59,930 nucleotides of DNA from Photobacterium obscurum (GTDB taxonomy: Bacteria > Pseudomonadota > Gammaproteobacteria > Enterobacterales > Vibrionaceae): NCBI RefSeq assembly GCF_026191635.1, contig NZ_JAKRRW010000029.1:1-59930 (forward strand). The letters are read 5' to 3'. Below the pieces are notes generated by a model that searched no databases, was not told the origin of the DNA, and saw nothing but the letters and a program-made list of their open reading frames with translations. Of the stretch, positions 46,214 through 53,758 are shown piece after piece. Every line of letters begins with the position of its first letter. Positions within the stretch are counted from its first letter, which is position 1. Made by a program: the position numbers and the translations under genes.

Positions 46214-47113
46214 GTGTTGACTACAAAACTAAAAAATACGGCTATTCAGTTGAGTTTAGCGATAACGGTCGCAAGCTGTGCACTAAGTTCTGTGTCAGCT
46301 CAGGCGGAAGATATTCTGACAGCAACCCCTGTGACTTATATGTTGGCATCTGAGCTTACTAAAGGAACTGCTATTACGACAGGCTATTTGCCCCCGAAAC
46401 GTTATGGTGTCCAGCGATTACCGAATTGGTTTAACGGCAAAGGGGCAGAGCAGGTTGCATCGGCGGGTAAAGATGCCAAGGTTGCGATCACCTTAGGTGC
46501 TATTTGGCCTCAGGACCCTGTATATATTCATGCCCGTCAGGGAAATATACAGATCGTTGAAGTTGACGCGTCACAATCCATTTCGCCAAGAGCGCAAGGT
46601 GTTGCTGCGTTACGTTTAGAAGATGGTACAACATCACCATTTGCTTGGCTTAATCCGACGAACTTAACCCGCATGGCCGCGATTGTGAGTGAAGACCTGC
46701 AGAAAGTATGGCCTGAGCAAGCAAAGGCTATTGAAGCCAACCAGCAGCAGTTGATGCTAGAGGTACGTAACCTTATCAATCAACAGCAAAAGGACTTAAT
46801 GGAAGCGGATATCGATTCAGTTGTATTGTTGTCCAAAGAGCTGGAAGATTTTGCCTCGGGTAATCAACTCTTTGTAGTTGATCGATTTACAAAACCTGAA
46901 CTGGAATGGACAGAGCAAGATAAGAAGGCTTTGACGACATTGCTTCAAGACGATGATTCACTATGGCTGCTTACTTCGAAGAAAGTGAGCGAGCAATTGA
47001 AGGCAATCGTACCGAAACCCGAGCGCATCCTCATTGTTGATAGCATTGATAGGTGGGGACGAGAAGGTATCCAGAAAGGCAGACCACTACAACGTTGGCA
47101 GCTGGCGTTATAA
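46214..47113 (+). CDS. Second binding-protein-like subunit lacking His ligands
   Basis: The 299-residue protein has a signal peptide (ending AQA) and the general order of a ZnuA-like fold, including PFAWLNPTNLTRMAAIVSEDL (near residues 141-161) where ZnuA has P-H-x-W-L. The usual metal-ligand histidines are replaced; the only His in the mature region is in PVYIHARQG. It starts at GTG 46214 after AAAGGG. It may bind a chelated metal or another ligand, or be a partner protein; its role is unknown. Confidence 0.7.
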   Translation: MLTTKLKNTAIQLSLAITVASCALSSVSAQAEDILTATPVTYMLASELTKGTAITTGYLPPKRYGVQRLPNWFNGKGAEQVASAGKDAKVAITLGAIWPQDPVYIHARQGNIQIVEVDASQSISPRAQGVAALRLEDGTTSPFAWLNPTNLTRMAAIVSEDLQKVWPEQAKAIEANQQQLMLEVRNLINQQQKDLMEADIDSVVLLSKELEDFASGNQLFVVDRFTKPELEWTEQDKKALTTLLQDDDSLWLLTSKKVSEQLKAIVPKPERILIVDSIDRWGREGIQKGRPLQRWQLAL

Positions 47114-47126
47114 GCGAATAAGTTAA

Positions 47127-47154
47127 CAGTAGAAGTCCGGTAGGACTCTGTTTT
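47127..47154 (+). terminator. Possible terminator of the metal operon
   Basis: CAG-AGTCC and GGACT-CTG pair around GGTA, followed by TTTTATC. The stem is short, so confidence is moderate. Confidence 0.5.
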
Positions 47155-47290
47155 ATCGGGCTTTGTTGTTTTTAATCACAAAACAGTACCTTGAAAATTT
47201 GTACTATCAATATATTGCTGTGTTTGTATAAAATAGCGTACAACTGACTTGGTGGGATTTAATTATCTTGGGCGGTAGCGTGCTTTTTTC

Positions 47291-48274
47291 TTAGCTATCT
47301 AAAGGGCTCTTAACGCCACTATGATGTAACCCTGCAACATGGGTATAGATCTGAGTTGTCTTGATATTTGAATGGCCAAGTAATTCCTGAATGCTTCTCA
47401 AGTCGGTACCGTTTTCAAGCAGCCTGGTTGCAAAGGAATGGCGAAAAGTATGGCATCCTGCCTTTTTTATAATCTTGGCTTGTTTAATTGCGAGTGATAC
47501 GTTTTTTTGAACGGTTCTATCTACGATATGATGTCTCATCGTTTTACCTGAACGAGGGTCAACAGTCAGCCTGGATGCAGGAAACAGATATTGCCATCCA
47601 TATCCTTTCGCCTGTGTGGGATATTTCTTTGCCAATGCATAAGGCATATACACTTCACCAAAGCCATTGTCTAAATCCCGATCATGCAGAACACTAACCA
47701 TCTCTAGCTGCTTTTGTACTTGCGTGTGGAGAGAGTAGGGGAGAAGTGTTTTCCGGTCACGGTTACCTTTCCCGTTTCTGACAGTTACAGAGCTTTTATC
47801 AAGATCTATATCAGTCACTCTTAACCGACAAGCTTCATTGACTCTTAGGCCACTGCCATACATAAGTTGAGCGACAAGTTTTGAAGGCATTAGAAGGTGA
47901 TTGATAATGGAAACTGCCTCTTGGTGTGTAAATACCACAGGAATTTTTGGACCTTTATGAGCCCTTTTAAACTTTAGCAGTTCAGTATTTTGCTTTAACA
48001 GTTCTCTGCACAGAAAGACTAATGCATTCAGTGCTGTTTTTTGTGTATTGGGTGCAACATTTTGCTCGTTGACTAAGTGCTCTAAAAAGCGGCTGATGTC
48101 TGCTGAAGAGATATCTTGACGTGACTGGTAGCCACAAAATCTGATGTAGCGTTTTATCCAGTGGATATAGGTTTTCTCCGTTGAATAAGAAAGACCGCGT
48201 ATTCGTATAAACGAAGTTAACTCTGTTATGAATTTGCTGTTAATCTCAGTTATTGGGTGTGGTATATCTTTCAT
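47291..48274 (-). CDS. intI: Integron integrase IntI
   Basis: The 327-residue tyrosine recombinase has catalytic R144 (GSGLRVNEACRL), K169 (NGKGNRDRK), H275-x-x-R278 (HTFRHSF), H301 (LLGHSN) and nucleophile Y310 (TQIYTHV). Between residues about 203 and 250 lies the additional segment, with YMPYALAKKYP and GWQYLFPASRL, that separates IntI from XerC/D-type recombinases. It inserts and excises cassettes at attI and attC. The frame is intact. A LexA box lies 7 bases before ATG, so expression should rise in the SOS response. Confidence 0.97.
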   Translation of the reverse strand: MKDIPHPITEINSKFITELTSFIRIRGLSYSTEKTYIHWIKRYIRFCGYQSRQDISSADISRFLEHLVNEQNVAPNTQKTALNALVFLCRELLKQNTELLKFKRAHKGPKIPVVFTHQEAVSIINHLLMPSKLVAQLMYGSGLRVNEACRLRVTDIDLDKSSVTVRNGKGNRDRKTLLPYSLHTQVQKQLEMVSVLHDRDLDNGFGEVYMPYALAKKYPTQAKGYGWQYLFPASRLTVDPRSGKTMRHHIVDRTVQKNVSLAIKQAKIIKKAGCHTFRHSFATRLLENGTDLRSIQELLGHSNIKTTQIYTHVAGLHHSGVKSPLDS

Positions 48275-48280
48275 TGCCTA

Positions 48281-48296
48281 CTGGTTTTTTATACAG
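48281..48296. promoter_or_regulatory. LexA box of intI
   Basis: CTGGTTTTTTATACAG has the CTG-N10-CAG frame of the gammaproteobacterial SOS box and is preceded by TA. It ends at the intI ribosome-binding region, so LexA bound there would block intI. LexA control of integron integrases is known in Vibrio. Confidence 0.8.
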
Positions 48297-48433
48297 GGTT
48301 TATGGTTAGGCTAGGTTACAAATTGAACCGGTACAATAATATATTTCAGTTGTTCGCTGATTTTCACTATGGCTCACATTCAGGTGAAAAGTAGTTCTAT
48401 ATTAATTACATAAGTGCTGGAGGCTAAGTTGTG

Positions 48434-48456
48434 ATATACGAACTCAGTTCGTATAT
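48434..48456. repeat. Perfect ATATACGAACT palindrome in the leader
   Basis: ATATACGAACT (48434-48444) and its exact inverse (48446-48456) surround one base. Two further ATATACGAA half-sites in direct order lie at 48545 and 48558. The layout looks like a regulator or recombinase binding region. Confidence 0.75.
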
Positions 48457-48999
48457 TTCTGTCTCAGTAATGAGAAGCAGCGCTCTAATCTGGTTGATTT
48501 ATACAGTTTCTATGCACGTTAGATTGTTAGAAAAAGCAGACTGGATATACGAACGAGATATACGAATTCAGATCGTAGAATATAATGTTACACGAACTAA
48601 AGATTGCAGTTTTTTGGATCAGTTCAGCGATTGAGCAGTTAGTTTTTTAGGCGTGAAAGTAGGGTGGATTTCCTTTTTCTTTGTTGCCTTTCAATATTCG
48701 TTTCATCAGGTTCGGCAATTGACCATTATTGCCAAAAGTTCATGGATTTCAGAAACCAATTCACGCTTCAATTGTTCTTTGGTTATGCCTCATTTCAGTT
48801 TGCATTAGTGTTTTGCTCGCAGCATTTTCAATCCCAATTGTGGCAAGGGTATTTGGTTTATCAGCTCCAAACTTGCTGAAACCAAATCGTACAAATGGTG
48901 TAAGAAAAAGGGATTGTTTCGTTTCACAATTATTGCCGTTGAAATGATATTTTGCTCGCTTAATTGAGCCAGTCTAATTAAACTCAGTTTACAGTAAAT

Positions 49000-49024
49000 C
49001 TTGGTAAATCAATTCTTTACCAAG
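49000..49024. terminator. Hairpin just before the first attC
   Basis: CTTGGTAAA (49000-49008) pairs with TTTACCAAG (49016-49024) around a seven-base loop. It has no long T-tract. Confidence 0.4.
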
Positions 49025-49051
49025 TTAATAGAAGCGTTGACAAAGATCGTG

Positions 49052-49172
49052 TAACAAATGCATCAACACGATTTGCTACATTCGGCATTGTAGGTTTGTC
49101 TTTAGTTTCAGTGATTAAGGCAGTAAAATTCAGGTAAGTCTGTATCGTAGCAAACGTGTTATGCAGGCGTTA
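49052..49172 (+). repeat. Divergent attC site (attC0)
   Basis: TAACAAATGCATCAACACG with TTTGCTAC is matched by GTAGCAAACGTGTTATGCA and GGCGTTA at the other end, giving imperfect inverted arms with the R and L boxes of an attC. At 121 bases and with a different middle it differs from the other fifteen sites. Confidence 0.75.
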
Positions 49173-49188
49173 TAAATTTAGGAAAGTT

Positions 49189-49677
49189 ATGCAAATACAT
49201 GTTGATTGGAATGGTAGCTATACGCTAGAAGATGTTAAGAAGTTGACAGATGGAGATGATTACGGGCTTTACCAAATATATGGTGCTCATCCAGTTTATG
49301 GTACGGATGTTTTACTTTATATTGGCAAAGCCAGTTCTCAGACTTTAGGTGTGAGAATATCCCAACATGAAAAGTGGCTCTACAATCAAGACTCAGAAAA
49401 TATTCGAGTATATACAGGTCATCTTGGTGGGAATGTAGATATTTCAAATGAGGAATGGGCAAACCAAATAGATATAGCAGAGAAATTGCTCATATTTACA
49501 CACAAGCCAGCATATAACTCATCAAATATAAACTCAATTCCAGATATTCCAGTTGAGACCCATGTCTTTAACTGGTGTGATTATCGTAGTTTAATGCCTG
49601 AAGTTTCTGCATTTAGATATTTGGCTACTGATGATGAACATTTCTCTACTTACAGAAATTTCAGTACAGACCATTAA
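49189..49677 (+). CDS. GIY-YIG domain protein (cassette gene)
   Basis: The 162-residue protein has a GIY-YIG nuclease-like core: GLY at 26-28 (YGLYQIYG), YIG at 44-46 (LLYIGKASS), R56 and H60 (GVRISQH), and a later AEKLLIFTHKPAYN that offers the catalytic Glu and Asn. ATG 49189 follows GGAAAG and lies 17 bases after the cassette boundary. GIY-YIG proteins cut DNA in repair, restriction or homing; target unknown. Confidence 0.75.
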   Translation: MQIHVDWNGSYTLEDVKKLTDGDDYGLYQIYGAHPVYGTDVLLYIGKASSQTLGVRISQHEKWLYNQDSENIRVYTGHLGGNVDISNEEWANQIDIAEKLLIFTHKPAYNSSNINSIPDIPVETHVFNWCDYRSLMPEVSAFRYLATDDEHFSTYRNFSTDH

Positions 49678-49682
49678 ATTTA

Positions 49683-49781
49683 TAACAAAGCAATCAAGGT
49701 GATGCGTTACACTCGGCGGTTTTGGTATGAAGTTCGGTGCGCTTTGCTAGTTCAGCGGGGCACACCTTATTGCAGGCGTTA
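49683..49781 (+). repeat. attC site 1
   Basis: It is 99 bases long, from TAACAAAGC to GCAGGCGTTA, with CAATCAAGGTG facing CACACCTTATTG. Confidence 0.93.
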
Positions 49782-50164
49782 GGCATGGGAAAAGCCTGCT
49801 TTTGGATCTGGTCGTAACCGCGTCTCCCAAGAACGGGAAATCTTAGGCCATTCGTTCATCGTAGGGCTGTCCTTAATGTTCGGAGAAATGTAGGTTGTTC
49901 CTTCTTTGCTGCCTCAAACGTTGGCAATAAGCATTCCTAGCTTCCTCGATACATCGCTGTGAAAGGTTTGTCGTTAACTTTACCCATTAGCCTGGTGATG
50001 CAGCCTTAATTAACTCTCATAAGGCTGTCATGCAAATGTAGTTGGCTTTAAGGTGCTGATAGTATTGATCTTACTTGATATTCAGAGGATGCTGTATCCA
50101 TGGTTGGCGCTGGAGTACGCTGAGGGTTCGGCGGCCAAGTAGGAATTTCACATGTGGAAATGCC
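49782..50164 (+). other. Cassette without a recognised gene
   Basis: This 383-base stretch lies between attC 1 and attC 2. It has no open frame over 60 codons with a ribosome-binding site. No close copy of it was noticed elsewhere in the window. Confidence 0.6.
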
Positions 50165-50263
50165 TAACAAAGCAATCAAGGTGACCCGTTACACTCGGCG
50201 GTTTTGGTATGAAGTGCGGTGTGTTTTGTTAGTTCAGTGTTGGGCACCTTATTGCAGGCGTTA
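50165..50263 (+). repeat. attC site 2
   Basis: It is 99 bases long with the usual TAACAAAGC and GGCGTTA ends. It has GTGACCCG in place of the common GTGATGCG. Confidence 0.93.
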
Positions 50264-50719
50264 TGGCTCTTTCTTGCCTGTAGTCATCATGGTTTAAGCC
50301 ATCGAAAGTGGATGTTGCATCAATATCTTGTCAGTGCAATGCAGTGAGAATCGTTAAGTGATTATTGCGGTTTGCAGCCTGGCGCAAACAAAGTTCATGG
50401 CCAATTTTGTAGCGAAATCCCCTAAGTTCTCTAGCCGCAATTGGTCATCACGCGACGATGGCTTTTACGCCGGTTGCGGTTATCTGCTTGGTGGTTACAA
50501 GTTTCTCTCTCCTCAGTGGCTTTGGGTTGCCAAAGTCCGAGTGCCGCAACAAAGAATTGGCATTTGGATGGTGGTTGGTTTCGTTTCTACAAAGTCGCTT
50601 TCAGATTCATTGCCAATGAGGTTTCATTTTTGTTGCCATTTCCTTGCATGATGAAGAGCAAGGCATCAGAATGCTGAGAGTTAAGCGAAAAATGCAAATA
50701 AAACAGTAGCTTTGAGCCA
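50264..50719 (+). other. Non-coding cassette, family A, copy 1
   Basis: This cassette has a diverged copy at 53204-53657. By hand the first 106 bases compared (from AGTCATCATGG) show about ten mismatches. A 97-codon frame (50358-50651) exists, but in the copy a one-base indel breaks it and differences fall on all codon positions. Stems are kept in both copies: CTTTGG-GTTG-CCAAAG, CCTTGC facing GCAAGG, and ATGGTTT facing AARCCAT. A structured RNA is more likely than a protein. Confidence 0.6.
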
Positions 50720-50819
50720 TAACAAAACAATCAAGGTGATGCATTTTACTCGGCATTTTTGGTATGAAGTTCGGTGTGCTTGGTAAGTTCAGAGTTGGCA
50801 CACCTTATTGTGGGCGTTA
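50720..50819 (+). repeat. attC site 3
   Basis: It is 100 bases long with TAACAAAAC and GGGCGTTA ends. Confidence 0.92.
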
Positions 50820-50837
50820 TGTGCTAAGGGGAAAGGG

Positions 50838-51218
50838 GTGTTCAAAACACATCGAGGTTCATGTCATTGTGGTTTTATTCAGTTTGAAATTGATGCTGAT
50901 ATTGACCATATTCGAGAATGTAATTGCTCCATTTGTTATAAGCGAGGAGCGCTCAATTTTTGTGTTGAAAAAGGAAACTTTCGTTTAATTACCCCGATAT
51001 CTAAGCTTAAACTCTATCAATGGTATACGAAAACAGCAGAGGACTACTTTTGCCCACATTGCGGAATATTGCCTTTTCGTAAACCAAGTTCTTTAACTAA
51101 AGCTGAGATAGCCGAGGGTAAAAAGTCGTTTTCAGGTTGGGCTGTAAATGTTCGTTGTTTGGAGGGGCTCAATATCGACGAGTTACCTTTGGTAAAGATA
51201 AACGGAGCACATCTTTAG
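50838..51218 (+). CDS. GFA-like zinc protein (cassette gene)
   Basis: The 126-residue protein has the zinc-binding pattern of the GFA (glutathione-dependent formaldehyde-activating-like, Mss4-like) family: C9-H-C11 (SCHCG), C28-N-C30-x2-C33 (CNCSIC) and C72-x2-C75 (CPHCG). The start is GTG 50838 with AAGGGGAAAGG before it. Most members have no proven activity despite the family name; metabolic detoxification or thiol binding is possible. Confidence 0.82.
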   Translation: MFKTHRGSCHCGFIQFEIDADIDHIRECNCSICYKRGALNFCVEKGNFRLITPISKLKLYQWYTKTAEDYFCPHCGILPFRKPSSLTKAEIAEGKKSFSGWAVNVRCLEGLNIDELPLVKINGAHL

Positions 51219-51227
51219 CCACGCACA

Positions 51228-51326
51228 TAACAAAAGTATCAAGGTGACGCATTACACTCGGCATTTTTGGTATGGAGTTCAGTGGGTTTGGAGAGTTCTT
51301 CGTGGCGCACCTTATCCTAGGCGTTA
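51228..51326 (+). repeat. attC site 4
   Basis: It is 99 bases long with TAACAAAAG and AGGCGTTA ends. Its left arm has GTATC in place of CAATC. Confidence 0.92.
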
Positions 51327-51354
51327 TGCTCCTTTTGGAAATAAGGAAGTTAAG

Positions 51355-51777
51355 ATGAAAAAATTAGTACCAGCTCTATTGATGTTTCTTCTTACGGCAC
51401 CAGTGCATAGTAAGGAGTTACCAGACATAATAAGTAATGGGTTTAAGTTTTTAAAGAAAAATGATGTGGTGAAGGCTGTTGATACTTGGCTAGCAAATAG
51501 CACTATTTACGGGGCAAAGGCTGTTAGTGCACAAGTAACTGGTTTTGATAAGTTGAAAATATATTGCGGTAAATATGTTGAACATGAGCTTTACAAGCAC
51601 AATAACCTTGGCTCTCGTTCTGATATATACCTTGTTACTTTACATTTTGACGAATGTGAAGTTTTCTCAGAATTTATTACGTATAAAAAGCCTAGTGGAG
51701 ACATGACAATTCAAAGGTTTATGTTTCAAACAGAACCTGCAAAAGTTTGGCCATCAAATGTTCTCTATGGTGAGTAA
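51355..51777 (+). CDS. Small exported protein (cassette gene)
   Basis: The 140-residue protein has a signal peptide (1-18, ending VHS) and a compact soluble domain that I do not recognise, with one Cys pair (KIYCGKY and FDECEVF). ATG 51355 follows AAGGAAG. Export and small size are usual for cassette-encoded surface or stress proteins; function unknown. Confidence 0.72.
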   Translation: MKKLVPALLMFLLTAPVHSKELPDIISNGFKFLKKNDVVKAVDTWLANSTIYGAKAVSAQVTGFDKLKIYCGKYVEHELYKHNNLGSRSDIYLVTLHFDECEVFSEFITYKKPSGDMTIQRFMFQTEPAKVWPSNVLYGE

Positions 51778-51785
51778 GCAGAGCA

Positions 51786-51885
51786 TAACAAAACAATCAA
51801 GGTGATGCATTACACTCGGCATTTTTGGTATGAAGCTCGGTGTGCTTGGTAAGTTCAGTGTTGGCACACCTTATTGTAGGCGTTA
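51786..51885 (+). repeat. attC site 5
   Basis: It is 100 bases long with TAACAAAAC and AGGCGTTA ends, closest to attC 3 and attC 8. Confidence 0.92.
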
Positions 51886-51910
51886 TACCTTTATCGGAAG
51901 GAGTTTGAGT

Positions 51911-52501
51911 TTGGTGGAATTTCTAAATTTGATTGAGGGGAATGCAATCTTAATGGGGTTGAGTGCATTCTTGGGAGGAATTTGGGCTAAAAGGATTCAA
52001 ACAAAAGAGAGTATTAACCTTAAAGCTGATATTGACCAAAAGGTAGTAGAATTAGCATCAAAAAACGAACCTAAGGTTCATGTTAATCGGGTACAAGCAG
52101 AGTTTGAATATACTCGTTATCAAGAAATATGGTGGCAAGCTAGTGAGTTATCTACAATCGCTTCTTCTATTGATAAAAGGTTATCAAACACTGATAAGCT
52201 AAAAGAAAGCGTCAAATTTTATCACGAAACTCGTACTGCATTAGGAGCTCTAGTGAATAGTGGCTACCCATTCATTGATAATGATGTGTATGAAAAAGCG
52301 CATAAATGCCAATCAATATCATGTGAATTAATAAGTTTGCTGCATGTAGAAGAAGAACTAATAAATCAAGATGGTCGGTCAAAAATTAACAGAAAAGAGA
52401 TTCATCAAATAAGCTTAGCGTATCATAATTCTGTCAAGGAATTAGCCTTGGCGATCCGTAATAGAACCCAACAAATGACAGTTCTGGAAACAAAGGTATA
52501 A
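51911..52501 (+). CDS. Membrane-anchored helical protein (cassette gene)
   Basis: The protein has about 196 residues. After a hydrophobic helix near the N-terminus (ILMGLSAFLGGIWA) it is helical and coiled-coil-like. TTG 51911 lies seven bases after AAGGAG and GTG 51914 ten bases after it; both are acceptable. The stop TAA at 52499 is the first codon of attC 6. Such a membrane helix plus cytosolic helices is seen in some defence effectors, but no family is assigned. Confidence 0.65.
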   Translation: MVEFLNLIEGNAILMGLSAFLGGIWAKRIQTKESINLKADIDQKVVELASKNEPKVHVNRVQAEFEYTRYQEIWWQASELSTIASSIDKRLSNTDKLKESVKFYHETRTALGALVNSGYPFIDNDVYEKAHKCQSISCELISLLHVEEELINQDGRSKINRKEIHQISLAYHNSVKELALAIRNRTQQMTVLETKV

Positions 52502-52598
52502 CAATGCAATCAAGGTGATGCATTACACTCGGCAGTTTTGGTTTGAAGTGTAATTGGTTTGGAAAATTCAGCGTACGCACACCTTATTGCGGGCGTTA
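52499..52598 (+). repeat. attC site 6
   Basis: It is 100 bases long with TAACAATGC and GGGCGTTA ends. Its TAA is the stop codon of the gene before it. Confidence 0.92.
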
Positions 52599-52729
52599 AG
52601 TGCTAAATCGAGCGTATATCACTGTTTGTAGTGAACCTCTTATTCATAATACAAATATTGTTCATACATTTCGTATGATCATGCTGTGTGAGCCATCAGC
52701 ATATTATGGCTAATGATCGGAGTATAACT

Positions 52730-52864
52730 ATGTCATCTACAGGTGAGAAACCAGGCAAAGGTACGTATTACTGCAAGAAATGCGGTCAACAGGTAGTTCT
52801 TGATGATTATGATGATACATTGCCACCATGTCCTAAATGTTCCCATACTGAATATGGTAAATAG
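52730..52864 (+). CDS. Small zinc-ribbon protein (cassette gene)
   Basis: The 44-residue protein has two CxxC pairs, CKKC and CPKC, separated by an acidic loop, which is a zinc ribbon. It is one of the small conserved proteins often annotated as zinc-ribbon-containing. It lies eight bases before the DUF2188 gene in the same cassette, so both move together. Confidence 0.75.
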   Translation: MSSTGEKPGKGTYYCKKCGQQVVLDDYDDTLPPCPKCSHTEYGK

Positions 52865-52872
52865 GTACTGCT

Positions 52873-53097
52873 ATGACTAAATCAACGCATGTTGTACCAA
52901 ATCCAGTTGGTGGCTGGGACATCAAGCAAAGTGGTGGCCAACGTTCATCAGGACATTTTGATACAAAACAAGAAGCTATCGATCGTGCTCGTAACATAAG
53001 CCAGAATCAGCAGACTGAATTAGTTATTCATAATAAAGATGGAAAGATATCTGGCAAAGATAGTCATGGTAACGATCCATACCCACCGAGAGGATAA
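52873..53097 (+). CDS. DUF2188 protein (cassette gene)
   Basis: The 74-residue protein matches the DUF2188 pattern throughout: HVVPNPVGGWDIK, HFDTKQEAIDRAR, ELVIHNKDGKI and a terminal GNDPYPPRG. The family is small, beta-alpha-beta and of unknown function, and often occurs in mobile elements. It is the second gene of a two-gene cassette. Confidence 0.85.
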   Translation: MTKSTHVVPNPVGGWDIKQSGGQRSSGHFDTKQEAIDRARNISQNQQTELVIHNKDGKISGKDSHGNDPYPPRG

Positions 53098-53104
53098 TTG
53101 CACT

Positions 53105-53203
53105 TAACAAGGCAATCAAGGTGATGCTTTACACTCGGCATTTTTGGTATGAAATTCGGTGTGCTTTGCTGGTTCAGTGGGGCACACCTTATTGCTGGCG
53201 TTA
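53105..53203 (+). repeat. attC site 7
   Basis: It is 99 bases long with TAACAAGGC and TGGCGTTA ends. Confidence 0.92.
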
Positions 53204-53657
53204 TGACTCTACTTGCCTATAGTCATCATGGTTTAAACCATCGAAAGTGGCCAGTGCATCAATATCTTGTCAGTGCAATGCCGTGAGAATCGTTCAGTGA
53301 TTATTGCGGTTTGCTGCTTGGTGCAATCAAAGTTCATTGCTCATTTGGCATTGGTTATCCCAAGTTATCTGGCCGCAATTTGTCATCACGCGATGATGAT
53401 TTTTACGCAGGTTGCGGTTATTCGTTTAGTGGTCACAAGGTTCTTATTCCTCAGTGGCTTTGGGTTGCCAAAGTCCGAGTGCCGCAACAAATAATTGGCA
53501 TTTGGTTAGTGGTTGTTTTCTCGTTTACTAAGTCGCTTTCAGATTTATTGCCAATGAAATTTCGTTTTTGTTGCCGCCACCTTGCATGATGAAGAGCAAG
53601 GCATCAGAATGCTGAGAGTCAAGTGAAAAACGCAAGTAAAACAGTGGCTTTGAGTCA
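53204..53657 (+). other. Non-coding cassette, family A, copy 2
   Basis: This is the diverged copy of the cassette at 50264. It carries an unbroken 43-base identical block around CTTTGGGTTGCCAAAG and the perfect palindrome ATGGTTTAAACCAT near its start. One base is missing relative to copy 1 around 53340-53375, so the frames differ. No gene is called. Confidence 0.6.
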
Positions 53658-53758
53658 TAACAAAACAATCAAGGTGATGCATTACACTCGGCAGTTTTGG
53701 TTTGGAGTTCCGGTGTGCTTGGTAAGTTCAGAGTTGGCACACCTTATTGTAGGCGTTA
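53658..53758 (+). repeat. attC site 8
   Basis: It is 101 bases long with TAACAAAAC and AGGCGTTA ends, close to attC 3. Confidence 0.92.

Larger units (their letters stand above)
48297..49051. other. Integron leader without a recognised gene
   Basis: This 755-base AT-rich stretch lies between intI and the first attC. It should contain attI and a cassette promoter, but I could not fix either. A 67-codon frame (48431-48634) and two overlapping frames at 48664-48947 have no ribosome-binding site or domain. The part after 48640 may be a decayed first cassette ending in the attC at 49052-49172. Confidence 0.5.

Noticed and set aside
47291..48274. IntI as a XerC/XerD or phage integrase
   Set aside because: The extra segment at residues about 203-250, the attC array and the divergent layout fit IntI.
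48431..48947. Short frames in the integron leader
   Set aside because: They lack ribosome-binding sites, and the first overlaps the palindrome and half-sites, which look regulatory.
50358..50651. 97-codon frame in family A cassette as a protein gene
   Set aside because: The paralogous cassette has a one-base indel that breaks the frame, and most differences change the amino acid.
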